64,000 nt of DNA from Exiguobacterium artemiae 255-15 (lineage in GTDB: Bacteria > Bacillota > Bacilli > Exiguobacteriales > Exiguobacteriaceae), in the NCBI RefSeq assembly GCF_000019905.1, contig NC_010556.1:2134001-2198000 (forward strand), read 5' to 3'. Within the stretch, counting starts at the first letter, position 1. Each line of letters begins with the position of its first letter. Below the pieces are notes generated by a model. It searched no databases, was not told the origin of the DNA, and saw only the letters and a program-made list of their open reading frames with translations. Below, piece by piece: positions 55,078 to 63,154 of the stretch. Position numbers and translations under genes: made by a program.

Positions 55078-55086
55078 TGGTATAAT
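55078..55086 (+). promoter_or_regulatory. Extended -10 promoter of uspA-like gene
   Basis: TGG immediately precedes TATAAT (55081-55086), forming an extended -10 (TGnTATAAT) about 40 bases before the ATG. No good -35 is seen. Confidence 0.5.
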
Positions 55087-55124
55087 AAGGGTGTAAAATC
55101 AGACGAACACGAAGGGATGGATAC

Positions 55125-55565
55125 ATGATGGCAATCGTATATCACAACATTTTAGTAGCAGTCGACGGATCAAAAGAGGCAGAACGTGCTTTTGAAACGG
55201 CGATTGACGTCTCACTTCGAAACAATGCCAAACTCGTCATTGCTCACGTCATTGATACGCGGACTTTCGCGACTGTCGAAGCGTACGATCGGACGATCAC
55301 CGAACGTGCCGAATCCTATGCGAAAGAACTGCTTGATGATTACGTCAAGACGGCTCAAGAACGTGGTGTCAAAGATGTTGAAGTTGCTATTGAATACGGT
55401 TCTCCTAAAGTAACCATCGCCAAAAAGCTTGCACCGAATCATAACGTTGATTTGATCATCTGTGGTGCAACCGGTTTAAATGCTGTCGAACGTTTCTTCA
55501 TTGGTAGTGTCTCTGAAAGTATTACCCGTTATGCGAAATGTGATGTCTTAATCGTCCGCCTTTAA
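55125..55565 (+). CDS. Universal stress protein, UspA family
   Basis: A 146-residue single-domain Usp. N-terminal NILVAVDGSKEAERAFETA binds the adenine/phosphate. The ATP-binding motif G-2X-G-9X-G-S is complete in CGATGLNAVERFFIGSVSES. It is soluble and probably dimeric; such proteins are induced by stress and starvation. Two ATGs are adjacent; AAGGGATGG lies upstream. Monocistronic with its own promoter and terminator. Exact role unknown. In Bacillus, Usp-like YtfJ-region genes also lie near ackA. Confidence 0.93.
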   Translation: MMAIVYHNILVAVDGSKEAERAFETAIDVSLRNNAKLVIAHVIDTRTFATVEAYDRTITERAESYAKELLDDYVKTAQERGVKDVEVAIEYGSPKVTIAKKLAPNHNVDLIICGATGLNAVERFFIGSVSESITRYAKCDVLIVRL

Positions 55566-55580
55566 TTGAACTTATTTTCA

Positions 55581-55614
55581 GCACTCCCTCTAAAAAGAGG
55601 GGGTGCTTTTTTAA
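55581..55614 (+). terminator. Terminator of the uspA-like gene
   Basis: AGCACTCCCTCT-AAAA-AGAGGGGGTGCT with one wobble, followed by six T. Confidence 0.85.
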
Positions 55615-55617
55615 GAC

Positions 55618-55663
55618 AAAAAAAAAAAAAAAAATCAATCGCACCGATGTACGATTGATTGAA
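55618..55663 (-). terminator. Terminator of the 3D-domain gene with a 17-T tract
   Basis: On the minus strand AATCAATCG (55661-55653) pairs with CGATTGATT (55643-55635), then 17 consecutive T follow (55634-55618). Confidence 0.85.
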
Positions 55664-55668
55664 AAAAC

Positions 55669-56277
55669 TTATTTGTATTTAACAGTGACGTTACGACGAC
55701 CCCAGTTAAAGGCTTCGGCACGTGAGTAGTACAGAATATCCATCTTCTTGCCTTTGATGGCACCGCCTGTATCTGCTGCTGTGTACGTCCCTTTTAATTT
55801 CCCTTTGTAATACACTTTTACTGTTGAGCGAAGCGGAATCACGCGTGGATCAACTGCTACGACTTTCTTTTTCGAACTCTTGATGTTCCAACCGATAGCT
55901 GTTAAGTTACCGCTGCCTGGATCATATGGTGTATAAGCTGTCGCACTGACGTTTGTGATTGTTTTCCATCCGCCTGTTGATTGTTTCTTCGAACCGCTTG
56001 ATGTAACGACTTTAGAATAACGGGCACTGAGGTAAGCTGTTTTTCCTTTATAGCTGACTTTATACCAGTTTCCTGTTTTTGCTTTGTACGGCAATGTTTG
56101 ATTCTTATATAGAAGACCGAGTTTCTTGGACGCTGTTGTGGCTTTCTGGCGAACAATCAGACTATCGACCGACGACTTGACATTTTTTTTAGTTGCAGCT
56201 TCCGCTTGAAGACCTGCAAACGAACTGAGTGCTAACAAGACTGCTAAAACACTAGCGATTATTCGTTTCATCATCAT
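55669..56277 (-). CDS. Secreted SH3-3D domain wall protein (YocH-like)
   Basis: A 202-residue exported protein. Signal peptide: MKRIIASVLAVLLALSSFAG then LQAEAA. An SH3-like bacterial domain (residues about 35-95: SLIVRQKATTASKKLGLLYK, GNWYKVSYKGKTAYLSARYS) is followed by a 3D domain (about 105-200) with Asp residues in VSATAYTPYDPGSG, VVAVDPRVIPLRSTVKVYY and TYTAADTGGAIKGKKMDI. 3D domains occur in MltA-like murein hydrolases and Rpf/YocH-type wall proteins. It probably binds or cleaves peptidoglycan. GGAGGAGAG precedes the first ATG. A WalR-like box lies about 105 bases upstream. Confidence 0.92.
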   Translation of the reverse strand: MMMKRIIASVLAVLLALSSFAGLQAEAATKKNVKSSVDSLIVRQKATTASKKLGLLYKNQTLPYKAKTGNWYKVSYKGKTAYLSARYSKVVTSSGSKKQSTGGWKTITNVSATAYTPYDPGSGNLTAIGWNIKSSKKKVVAVDPRVIPLRSTVKVYYKGKLKGTYTAADTGGAIKGKKMDILYYSRAEAFNWGRRNVTVKYK

Positions 56278-56560
56278 GTAATCTCTCCTCCATAATTGTT
56301 CCTGTTTTGTAACTTACATTAATATACATGACAAAATGGAGCAGTGCCGTTACATATAGACCACAAAAAGATGACGCGATTGTTACTTTTGTGTTACAAA
56401 AGACTCATTTTTAACGGTTTCGAACCGTTTTTACGACAATAACCGGTTTAACTTTCGTTTTCACGTTTTTTATATGACAACTGTTGTAACAAACGTTTTT
56501 AACAACAGCGGCAACCCTTCTGTTTTTAGTCTGTTCAGATGATTTTTTTCAAACGACGAA
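56278..56560. other. Non-coding region between the 3D gene and the IS30 element
   Basis: No gene is seen. It holds the likely 3D-gene promoter region with the WalR-like box (56382-56398), an AACGGTT-TCG-AACCGTT hairpin near 56413-56429, and an imperfect 28-base palindrome at 56481-56508 (CTGTTGT/ACAACAG ends, AACGTT centre). The 3D gene's regulatory region ends about 280 bases upstream at the IS insertion. Confidence 0.6.
56382..56398 (-). promoter_or_regulatory. WalR-box-like repeat upstream of the 3D gene
   Basis: On the minus strand TGTAAC-ACAAA-AGTAAC, close to the WalR pattern TGTWAH-N5-TGTWAH. YocH, the Bacillus relative of this gene, is a known WalR target. Confidence 0.5.
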
Positions 56561-57602
56561 TTGTAATATTAAGTGCAACACCTAGCTGAAAACACAAAAA
56601 AACCCATAACGGCCTCGTGTAGAATAGAGTTACCACACAAAATTCAACGGAGGATTCGTTATGAGCTATATTCATCTTACCATATCAGAAAGAGTCAAAA
56701 TAGAGACGTATCTCGAGCTAGGTTTCTCTGTCCGAAAGATTGCGGGACGCCTGGGGCGTCAACCTTCTACGATTTCTCGAGAATTGAAACGAAATCCTCA
56801 TTACGATTCTTCTCATGCTGACCAGCGTTATGTGGAGCGAAAAAAGAAGTGCGGTGCACGTACGAAGTTTACGCTCGAAAAAGGAATCTGCATCCTCGAA
56901 AAATTACGGGAGACGTGGTCCCCTGAACAAATTGCCGGACGATTATTCCAAGAAGAAGGACTCTCGTTCAAGACAATTTATCGTTGGATTTATAGTGGCC
57001 TCGTCGAGGCCGATTCTGGACTTCTTCGGCAAAAGGGAAAGCGTCAGAAACCACGTGAGACGCGCGGACGCTTCAACGTCGGACTGCCAATCAGTAAACG
57101 TCCGTCCGACGTCAAAGGGCGTCAAACGTTTGGACATTGGGAGCTTGATACTGTTGTATCGGGTAGAGGAACGTCAAAAGCCTGTGTCGCAACGTTCGTC
57201 GAGCGAAAGAGTCGTTTTTATCTCGCTGTACCGATGGAAAATCGGTCCGCTCAATCGATGGAGTCTGCGATTCAAGCATTACATCTTTCCTTCCCGTTGG
57301 GAACGTTCCAAACTGCGACGACAGATCGTGGAAAAGAGTTTAGCTGTCATGAACGAATTCGTGACACGTTAGGCTTACCCATGTATTTTGTAGATCCGTA
57401 TTCTTCTTGGCAGCGTGGTAGTAACGAGAACGCCAATGGTCTTCTCCGTGAATTTTTCCCGAAGGGGACAGATTTCGGAAAGGTCAGTCGTTCTGAAATC
57501 GCTCAAGCGCTCGCCTGGATTAATGGGAGACCACGAAAATGTCTTAACTGGAAAACTGCATACGAGGTCTTCACGGAAGAAGTGTTGCACTTAATTTGAC
57601 AA
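56561..57602 (+). mobile_element. IS30-family insertion sequence
   Basis: About 1.04 kb. Inverted ends: TTGTAATATTAAGTGCAACA at the left (56561-56580) and the reverse complement of TTGTCAAATTAAGTGCAACA at the right (57602-57583). They share ATTAAGTGCAACAC and an outer TTGT. The right end includes the transposase stop codon. Flanking direct repeats are not evident, so the ends are uncertain by a few bases. Confidence 0.85.
56661..57599 (+). CDS. IS30-family transposase
   Basis: A 312-residue, apparently intact transposase. An N-terminal helix-turn-helix (ISERVKIETYLELGFSVRKI then GRQPSTISRELKRNPHYD) binds the inverted ends. The DDE core has D in FGHWELDTVVSGRG, D in ATTDRGKEFSCHE and E in RGSNENANGLLREFFPKGTD, the usual IS30 spacing. 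CGGAGG precedes the ATG. No frameshift, so the element may still move. Inserted between ackA and the 3D gene. Confidence 0.95.
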   Translation: MSYIHLTISERVKIETYLELGFSVRKIAGRLGRQPSTISRELKRNPHYDSSHADQRYVERKKKCGARTKFTLEKGICILEKLRETWSPEQIAGRLFQEEGLSFKTIYRWIYSGLVEADSGLLRQKGKRQKPRETRGRFNVGLPISKRPSDVKGRQTFGHWELDTVVSGRGTSKACVATFVERKSRFYLAVPMENRSAQSMESAIQALHLSFPLGTFQTATTDRGKEFSCHERIRDTLGLPMYFVDPYSSWQRGSNENANGLLREFFPKGTDFGKVSRSEIAQALAWINGRPRKCLNWKTAYEVFTEEVLHLI

Positions 57603-57612
57603 ACCGTCAAAC

Positions 57613-57653
57613 AAAAAAACGCCTGAACACAACTTTCGTTGTCATCCAGACGT
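57613..57653 (-). terminator. Terminator of ackA
   Basis: On the minus strand ACGTCTG (57653-57647) pairs with CAGGCGT (57625-57619), with an inner CAAC-GAAA-GTTG stem, followed by seven T. Confidence 0.75.
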
Positions 57654-57662
57654 TTGATTTAC

Positions 57663-58874
57663 TTATGCGTTTTGTTCAACCAATCCACCTACACGAACTG
57701 TATCGCGGGCAATCATCAATTCTTCATTCGTTGGAATGATGATGACTTTGACCGGTGAATGCGGATAGTTGATGAATAATTCTTCGCCGCGTGCACCGTT
57801 GTTGAGTGATGGATCCCAGTAAACGCCCATGAACTCGAGACCGCGTAAGACACGCTCACGGATCGAATCCGAGTTTTCACCGACACCTGCTGTAAAGATG
57901 ATCGCATCGACTCCGTTCATCTCGGCTGCATATTGTCCGATGTAGCCGTGGATCCGGTTCGCAAAGATGCGAAGCGCCATTTCTGAACGGTGATTTCCTT
58001 CTTTTGCAGCTGTTTGGACATCACGCAAATCGCTTGAAAGACCAGACAGACCGTAAATACCAGATTCTTTATTCATGACGTTCAAGACGTCTTCTGCTGT
58101 TTTCCCTGTCTTCTCCATTAAGAACGGAATCAGAGCCGGGTCAAGTGAACCAGACCGCGTACCCATTGTAATTCCTTCAAGTGGTGTGAAGCCCATCGTT
58201 GTGTCAATCGATTCACCGCCGGCAACGGCTGCGATTGACGCTCCGCTTCCGAGGTGACATGAGATCAGACGCAAGTCTTGTAACGGACGGCCGAGCAGTT
58301 CAGAGGCACGTTCTGTGACGTACTTATGGCTTGTTCCGTGGAAACCGTATTTGCGGATGCCGTACTCTGTATAGTACTCATACGGCAGACTGTAAAGGAA
58401 GTTTTCTTCCGGCATTGTTTGGTGGAACGCTGTATCGAAGACTGCGACTTGCGGTACGTTTGGCAAGATCGCTTGGAATGCGCGAATCCCGATCAAGTTT
58501 GGTGGAATGTGCAACGGACCGAGCTCCGTGTACGATTCGATATCTTGCATGACGTCTTCTGTAATGATGACAGAGTCCGCATATTTTTCCTTCCCGTGTA
58601 AGACACGGTGTCCGACACCTTTAATCTCATCATATGATGAGATGATGCCGAATTCCATCAGCTTCTCAAGTGACAATTCAACTGCTTCTTTATGTGTTGC
58701 AAGTGGAAGAACGTCTGTGAATTTCTGTCCTTCTCCGTATTTAATCGTAAAGATGGCATCGTCTTTTCCGACGCGCTCTACTAAACCGACTGCAATCATC
58801 GTTTCGTTCGGCATCTCAAGTAACTGGAACTTCAGTGACGAACTACCGGCGTTTACTGCCATAATCTTTGCCAT
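57663..58874 (-). CDS. ackA: Acetate kinase
   Basis: A 403-residue ASKHA-fold kinase interconverting acetyl-phosphate and ADP with acetate and ATP. It has [20 protein letters not shown] (phosphate-binding Asn and Ser), [18 protein letters not shown] (catalytic Arg region), FGFHGTSH-like segment [36 protein letters not shown] and [20 protein letters not shown]. It supports overflow metabolism. It is followed upstream by the ytxK-like gene, the Bacillus order. No cre site was found in its short upstream region. Confidence 0.97.
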   Translation of the reverse strand: MAKIMAVNAGSSSLKFQLLEMPNETMIAVGLVERVGKDDAIFTIKYGEGQKFTDVLPLATHKEAVELSLEKLMEFGIISSYDEIKGVGHRVLHGKEKYADSVIITEDVMQDIESYTELGPLHIPPNLIGIRAFQAILPNVPQVAVFDTAFHQTMPEENFLYSLPYEYYTEYGIRKYGFHGTSHKYVTERASELLGRPLQDLRLISCHLGSGASIAAVAGGESIDTTMGFTPLEGITMGTRSGSLDPALIPFLMEKTGKTAEDVLNVMNKESGIYGLSGLSSDLRDVQTAAKEGNHRSEMALRIFANRIHGYIGQYAAEMNGVDAIIFTAGVGENSDSIRERVLRGLEFMGVYWDPSLNNGARGEELFINYPHSPVKVIIIPTNEELMIARDTVRVGGLVEQNA

Positions 58875-58994
58875 GATTTATTTCCCCTTTTCCATTCAAA
58901 TCGATCGACATTCACATCTGTATGAGTCTTGCTCTTTTTCTGTTCTACACTAGAATAGTCAAATTAACGACAGATTTCAATCACTTTGCGCATT

Positions 58995-59903
58995 TCATTT
59001 TAATTCTGTGTTAATCCATTCATCAATCTGTTTCACCATTCCGCCAAACGCACGGGCATCCGTAAACGACGGTAACTCGGCCAGTAATGCTTGTTTCGGC
59101 ATCGTCATGCCCGCCAAGTGGTTCCGGACTATCAGATAACTTTTAGCCGCTTGCTCCTGTTTAAACATCGTCAATGGTAATTGGAGGATTCCGACGACAT
59201 GTGCTTTCGTTTCGAAATACTGCTTCAGTTTACCTTCTGTATCATGTTGAAAAAGTCCATTCGGAATGACAAACACACCAAACCCGCCCGGCTTAACATA
59301 ATTCATCGCTTGTTCAATCAACAGGAAGTGACTGTAACTCATGCCTTCGTCCCGTTTTAAAACGTACGTTTCTGAAACTTCCTCATCCGGATAGTAGCCA
59401 ATCGGCAAGTCTGCCATCGCCAAATCGACCGGATCAAGTAGGAGCGGACGTAATGCATCCTGATGCGTATAGTTGACCGGATAATCCATTAATTCCGAAA
59501 CCGATGCCGATAATCGAATCAACGTTTCATCCACTTCGACGGCTTCGGCAACCGTATCTTTTGGAAGTTGACTGAGGACAGCATGCAACATGCCGCCGGT
59601 TCCGCTTCCGAGATCAAGTAGACGGACATCCTCCTTCTTGATTAATTTCCCGATTAAATAACCCGCAAACAATGCAACGCTGTCCGGTGTCGGCAAATGA
59701 TTCGGTTGCGCTTGTTTCATTCCTTCAAGAATTGCGAGGGAAACCGCTTTGCGGACTGTTTCCGGTTCCACGTTTTCCGTATGCCGCTCATTTAAGCGGT
59801 CAATGACTTCCGTTAATCCTTCAAGATAAGGCATGTCCAAATCACGTTCTAACTTACGTGCTTGTTGCGTCAGTTCTTTATATAATTTTTCTAACGATTC
59901 CAT
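58995..59903 (-). CDS. SAM-dependent DNA/RNA-type methyltransferase (YtxK-like)
   Basis: A 302-residue class I methyltransferase. The SAM-binding motif I is VRLLDLGSGTGGMLHAVLSQ; the catalytic-type motif IV is DLAMADLPIGYYPDEE (the NPPY-like position reads DLPI). The N-terminal part is helical (ESLEKLYKELTQQARKLERD). The layout resembles N6-adenine methyltransferases of type I systems, as seen in YtxK, but no restriction or specificity gene is nearby, so it is not a restriction system. Target unknown. Start 59903 follows GGGTGG. It lies between tpx and ackA, as in Bacillus. Confidence 0.88.
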   Translation of the reverse strand: MESLEKLYKELTQQARKLERDLDMPYLEGLTEVIDRLNERHTENVEPETVRKAVSLAILEGMKQAQPNHLPTPDSVALFAGYLIGKLIKKEDVRLLDLGSGTGGMLHAVLSQLPKDTVAEAVEVDETLIRLSASVSELMDYPVNYTHQDALRPLLLDPVDLAMADLPIGYYPDEEVSETYVLKRDEGMSYSHFLLIEQAMNYVKPGGFGVFVIPNGLFQHDTEGKLKQYFETKAHVVGILQLPLTMFKQEQAAKSYLIVRNHLAGMTMPKQALLAELPSFTDARAFGGMVKQIDEWINTELK

Positions 59904-59928
59904 ATGTTTCCCACCCTTTCCAAAACGA

Positions 59929-59962
59929 AACGGCCCCCGCACTTCTTGGGAGCCGTTTTTTC
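59929..59962. terminator. Terminator after tpx
   Basis: AACGGC..CCC and GGG..GCCGTT arms (59929-59957) form a hairpin with a T-run on the plus strand and a weaker TTTCGTTTT on the minus strand, where it follows tpx. Confidence 0.6.
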
Positions 59963-60007
59963 TCATTACTTTCATTGTAGCGGTTTTACGCCGTTTGTAA
60001 ACTATTC

Positions 60008-60508
60008 TTATTTCGTTGCTTTTGCGCCTTTAGCAGCTGCAAGTGCCGAATCGAAATCAACTTCGTTCGTTGACTCTTCTAAATATTCCGCGTAGACGAC
60101 TTCATTTGACGCATCGATGACGAATACGGAACGGGCGAGCAAACGAAGTTCTTCGATTGCTACTCCGTATTGTGTACCGAATGAAAGATCGCGGTGGTCG
60201 GACAGTGTGACGACGTTATCGAGGCCGCTTGCTGCACACCAGCGACGTTGTGCAAACGGTAAGTCGTTTGAAATCGTCAAGACCGTCACACCTTCGATCG
60301 CTGCTGCCTCTTCGTTGAATTTACGTGTTTGGGCATCACAGACACCTGTATCGATTGACGGCACGACACTGATGATGCGGACTCCTTCATACGTATCGCG
60401 TGTCACCGGTGAAAGGTCGTTTGCTAGAACCTCAAAATCCGGTGCCTCTTGTCCGATTTCAACAGGTGTTCCGATTAATGTGATGGCATTGCCTTTAAAT
60501 GTTGCCAT
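60008..60508 (-). CDS. tpx: Thiol peroxidase Tpx
   Basis: A 166-residue atypical two-cysteine peroxiredoxin. The peroxidatic Cys is in [20 protein letters not shown] and the resolving Cys in [20 protein letters not shown]. It starts [20 protein letters not shown], typical of Tpx. It reduces hydrogen peroxide and alkyl peroxides using thioredoxin. The frame is open 25 codons further upstream but the promoter lies there; GGGGAA precedes ATG 60508. Monocistronic. Confidence 0.97.
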   Translation of the reverse strand: MATFKGNAITLIGTPVEIGQEAPDFEVLANDLSPVTRDTYEGVRIISVVPSIDTGVCDAQTRKFNEEAAAIEGVTVLTISNDLPFAQRRWCAASGLDNVVTLSDHRDLSFGTQYGVAIEELRLLARSVFVIDASNEVVYAEYLEESTNEVDFDSALAAAKGAKATK

Positions 60509-60554
60509 GTAAATTCCCCATTTCCCAATAGATTCATATGTCGTTTTCCATTCT

Positions 60555-60583
60555 ACTATAAAAATACTGCCACGATAACACAA
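60555..60583 (-). promoter_or_regulatory. Sigma-A promoter of tpx
   Basis: On the minus strand TTGTGT (60583-60578), a 17-bp spacer and TATAGT (60560-60555), about 50 bases before the ATG. Confidence 0.7.
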
Positions 60584-60678
60584 GATTTCTGCCCGTGCTT
60601 TAAGCTATCAGTACCGATTTTTGTCAAAGACAGGTATAATGAAAGAGTTCATGAAACGCTTTCAAGGGGGAATTGACC

Positions 60679-61494
60679 ATGGCTCGAAACAATGTCTACC
60701 TGTATTACCGTAATAAACAAAGACACGAGACGCAGGTACGTAAACTGATTGAAGTAGGAAATCGGTATGGATTGAACGTCGTCCAGGATCACAAACAAGC
60801 CAACATCATTGTCTCTGTTGGCGGAGACGGTGCCTTTCTTCAGGCGGCCCGCTTCACGGGATTCCGGGAAGATGCCATTTATGTCGGGTTTGGTGAAGGA
60901 CAAAATTCATTTTACTGTGATTTCGACATCAACGATCTGTCTTCAGTCGAAGCGATTTTCAAAGAAACCGGCAGCCGCGCTTCAGAAGGCGAAATTGAAG
61001 TCCGCCGTTATCCGTTGCTTGAAGCTTCGATCAACGGTGGTCCAGCCATGCTGTGTCTGAACGAGTGTTCCGTTAAATCGAGCATCATCAAGTCACTCGC
61101 AATCGAAGTTTACATTGACGGTTTCCTGTTTGAGACATTCCGCGGGGACGGTATGGTCATCTCGACACCAACCGGCTCAACGGCGTACAACAAATCATTG
61201 TCAGGTGCCATCGTCGATCCATTGATCCATTGTCTGCAAGTCAGTGAGATTGCGTCCGTCAACAACAACCGTTACCGGACACTCGGTTCAGCGTTCCTCT
61301 TAAACCGCGGTCGGAAATTGTCTTTACGTATCATCGAAGACGGCAACGACTATCCGATCATCGGAATGGATAATGAGGCGCTCAGCTTAAAACGGACAGA
61401 TTCTGTCGATATTCAATTATCGGAAAAAGAACTGAAGACCGTTAAATTAACGAATAATACATTTTGGCATAAAATCCAACGTTCTTTCTTATAA
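60679..61494 (+). CDS. nadK: NAD kinase
   Basis: A 271-residue ATP-NAD kinase making NADP. The GGDG motif is in NIIVSVGGDGAFLQAARFTG; the substrate Asn-Glu is in LCLNECSVKSSIIK; the second Gly-rich motif is FRGDGMVISTPTGSTAYNKS. Sequence and position near ytcJ-like and tpx fit the second Bacillus NAD kinase (ytdI/nadK2). The ATG at 60679 has AAGGGGG upstream; the TTG two codons earlier is less likely. Convergent with the amidohydrolase across a shared terminator. Confidence 0.93.
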   Translation: MARNNVYLYYRNKQRHETQVRKLIEVGNRYGLNVVQDHKQANIIVSVGGDGAFLQAARFTGFREDAIYVGFGEGQNSFYCDFDINDLSSVEAIFKETGSRASEGEIEVRRYPLLEASINGGPAMLCLNECSVKSSIIKSLAIEVYIDGFLFETFRGDGMVISTPTGSTAYNKSLSGAIVDPLIHCLQVSEIASVNNNRYRTLGSAFLLNRGRKLSLRIIEDGNDYPIIGMDNEALSLKRTDSVDIQLSEKELKTVKLTNNTFWHKIQRSFL

Positions 61495-61497
61495 AAT

Positions 61498-61528
61498 AAA
61501 AAAACTGCCGATTGGCAGTTTTTTTATT
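61498..61528. terminator. Bidirectional terminator between nadK and the amidohydrolase
   Basis: AAACTGCC-GATT-GGCAGTTT (61502-61521) with flanking A- and T-runs. Confidence 0.85.
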
Positions 61529-63088
61529 TTAATTCATGACCGGTGCCGACTCAAAGACTGTTTTACCTGCTTGAACAGTTTCCAGCAAGCGGTTGTGCAA
61601 AACAGCTTCCCCGCGTAACGTATAAAAATCCTGTTCGAAAATGACGAAGTCCGCGTCGTAACCCGGAAGCAACATTCCTTTTCGTCCGTGGGTGTCCGTC
61701 GCGATATGCGGATTTTTCGTAAACAATAATAACGCTTCATACATCGACAAAACTTCATTCGTTTTATTGATGTTCCCTGCTGTTCCGGTCGTCGCGGCAT
61801 ACAAGGCCCGCCGGACATCCGGATTCGAGATCGGCGCATCCGATCCGCCACATAGAAGCGCTCCCGTTTCCCCCAGTGACTTCAATCGATAAGCCCAATC
61901 GAGACGGTTCAGACCAAGACGTTCCTGCGCAAAATCTGCATCATCGAGCAGGAAGACCGGTTGGACGTCAATCAAGACCGGTAATTTACGAATCCGTGCC
62001 AATAATTCCGGACGGACGACCGTCGCATGAATGATCCGGTCCCGTGTTCCTTTTGGCGCCGGATATTTTTCGAGGACAGCGACAAAACGTTCGATCGCCA
62101 AATCGCCGATGACATGTGCCGCCACCGTGAAGCCATAACTCCGGGCTCGTTTCACGAGTTGTTCCAGTTGTTCCGGCGAATGGACTTCGATGCCGCGTGT
62201 CGTCGCATCATCCGAATATCCTCTGCCAAGCAGTGCCGTTCGTCCGCCAAGTGCTCCGTCAACAAACAGTTTCATCGCGCCGGTCGACAGAGTCGATGGC
62301 AATACAGGATTCATCTGAATGAGTTGATCGATGACTAAATGATGAACGAGCAGATGGGCATGGAAGCCTGTTTCTTCCGTCACTTCCCGGTAGGCCTGCA
62401 GGACTTCTTCTAAATCACCGTGATACGCTAAATCTTCCGTATGTGCAGCAATAATTCCGTGACGGTATAAGTCTTTGATTGCCGACCGCAACGAGGATTT
62501 ATTCCGCTCGACCGATCCGGATTGTAAGGCGTACAGCGGTTCAATCGCTGCATCGTAAAGGAATCCGTCTGCTTCTCCTGATTCAAGTAATCCGATTTTC
62601 CCGCCTTCGACGACAGTTGAGGCTTTATACCCCAGCTGTTTGAATAACACATCATTAACGAGGACTGTATGCCGATCCGTCCGCTTTAAGAGCGCTGGTT
62701 CTGTCGGGAACAGTTGGTTTAACCATGCTTTCGTCGGCGCCCGGTCAAGCTTCGTTTCATCGTACCCTTCCGCCACATGTAACCCGTTGATTGCCTCTGC
62801 CTCAACAAATGCTTTTCCTAATTCCTCAAGTGTCGCATAGTTTGATGCATCGACCCGCCCGATCGCTTCTCCGTATCCGATTAAATGAATGTGCGCATCC
62901 GTGAAGGCCGGGTAAACAGCTTTCCCGTTCAGGTCAACGATTGACAGAATCCGTCTTCCGAACCGCCGGCGTAACTTTCCTTCTTCCCCCATTGCAATGA
63001 TACGCGTTCCTTCAACGAACATCGCCGAATGAATGTCTGTTTCATGCGACATCGTTCGAATGATTCCGTTCACATACAGTTTCCCCAT
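61529..63088 (-). CDS. Amidohydrolase family 3 protein (YtcJ-like)
   Basis: A 519-residue metal-dependent hydrolase. Metal ligands: HxH in YPAFTDAHIHLIGYG, His in VAAHVIGDLAIERFVAVLE, His in RIIHATVVRPELL and Asp in ALLCGGSDAPISNPDVRRAL. The C-terminal composite beta-sandwich follows (GMLLPGYDADFVIFEQDFYT). This is the imidazolonepropionase/D-aminoacylase-like family 3. Its substrate is unknown, probably an N-acyl or amide compound. AAGGAGCG precedes the ATG. It lies next to ezrA; no shared operon is clear because a hairpin separates them. Confidence 0.92.
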   Translation of the reverse strand: MGKLYVNGIIRTMSHETDIHSAMFVEGTRIIAMGEEGKLRRRFGRRILSIVDLNGKAVYPAFTDAHIHLIGYGEAIGRVDASNYATLEELGKAFVEAEAINGLHVAEGYDETKLDRAPTKAWLNQLFPTEPALLKRTDRHTVLVNDVLFKQLGYKASTVVEGGKIGLLESGEADGFLYDAAIEPLYALQSGSVERNKSSLRSAIKDLYRHGIIAAHTEDLAYHGDLEEVLQAYREVTEETGFHAHLLVHHLVIDQLIQMNPVLPSTLSTGAMKLFVDGALGGRTALLGRGYSDDATTRGIEVHSPEQLEQLVKRARSYGFTVAAHVIGDLAIERFVAVLEKYPAPKGTRDRIIHATVVRPELLARIRKLPVLIDVQPVFLLDDADFAQERLGLNRLDWAYRLKSLGETGALLCGGSDAPISNPDVRRALYAATTGTAGNINKTNEVLSMYEALLLFTKNPHIATDTHGRKGMLLPGYDADFVIFEQDFYTLRGEAVLHNRLLETVQAGKTVFESAPVMN

Positions 63089-63105
63089 CTCAATCGCTCC
63101 TTTTT

Positions 63106-63140
63106 TTACAAAAACAGGGTGACCTGGACGGCCACCCTGA
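63106..63140 (-). terminator. Terminator of ezrA
   Basis: CAGGGTGACC and GGCCACCCTG (63115-63139) form a stem with one mismatch. On the minus strand it is followed by TTTTTGTAAAAAAA. Confidence 0.65.
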
Positions 63141-63154
63141 ATTGTCAGTGATGA

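Noticed and set aside
55618-55634. Run of 17 A as a possible phase-variation tract
   Set aside because: It lies outside genes and serves as the T-tract of the 3D-gene terminator; length change would not switch a reading frame.
58995-59903. YtxK-like methyltransferase as part of a restriction-modification or phage-defence system
   Set aside because: No endonuclease, specificity subunit or defence gene is near; its neighbours tpx and ackA match the Bacillus housekeeping order.
60650-60668. TGAAACGCTTTCA before nadK as a cre site
   Set aside because: It is one base shorter than the 14-base cre consensus and sits next to the ribosome binding site; the spacing does not fit CcpA binding.
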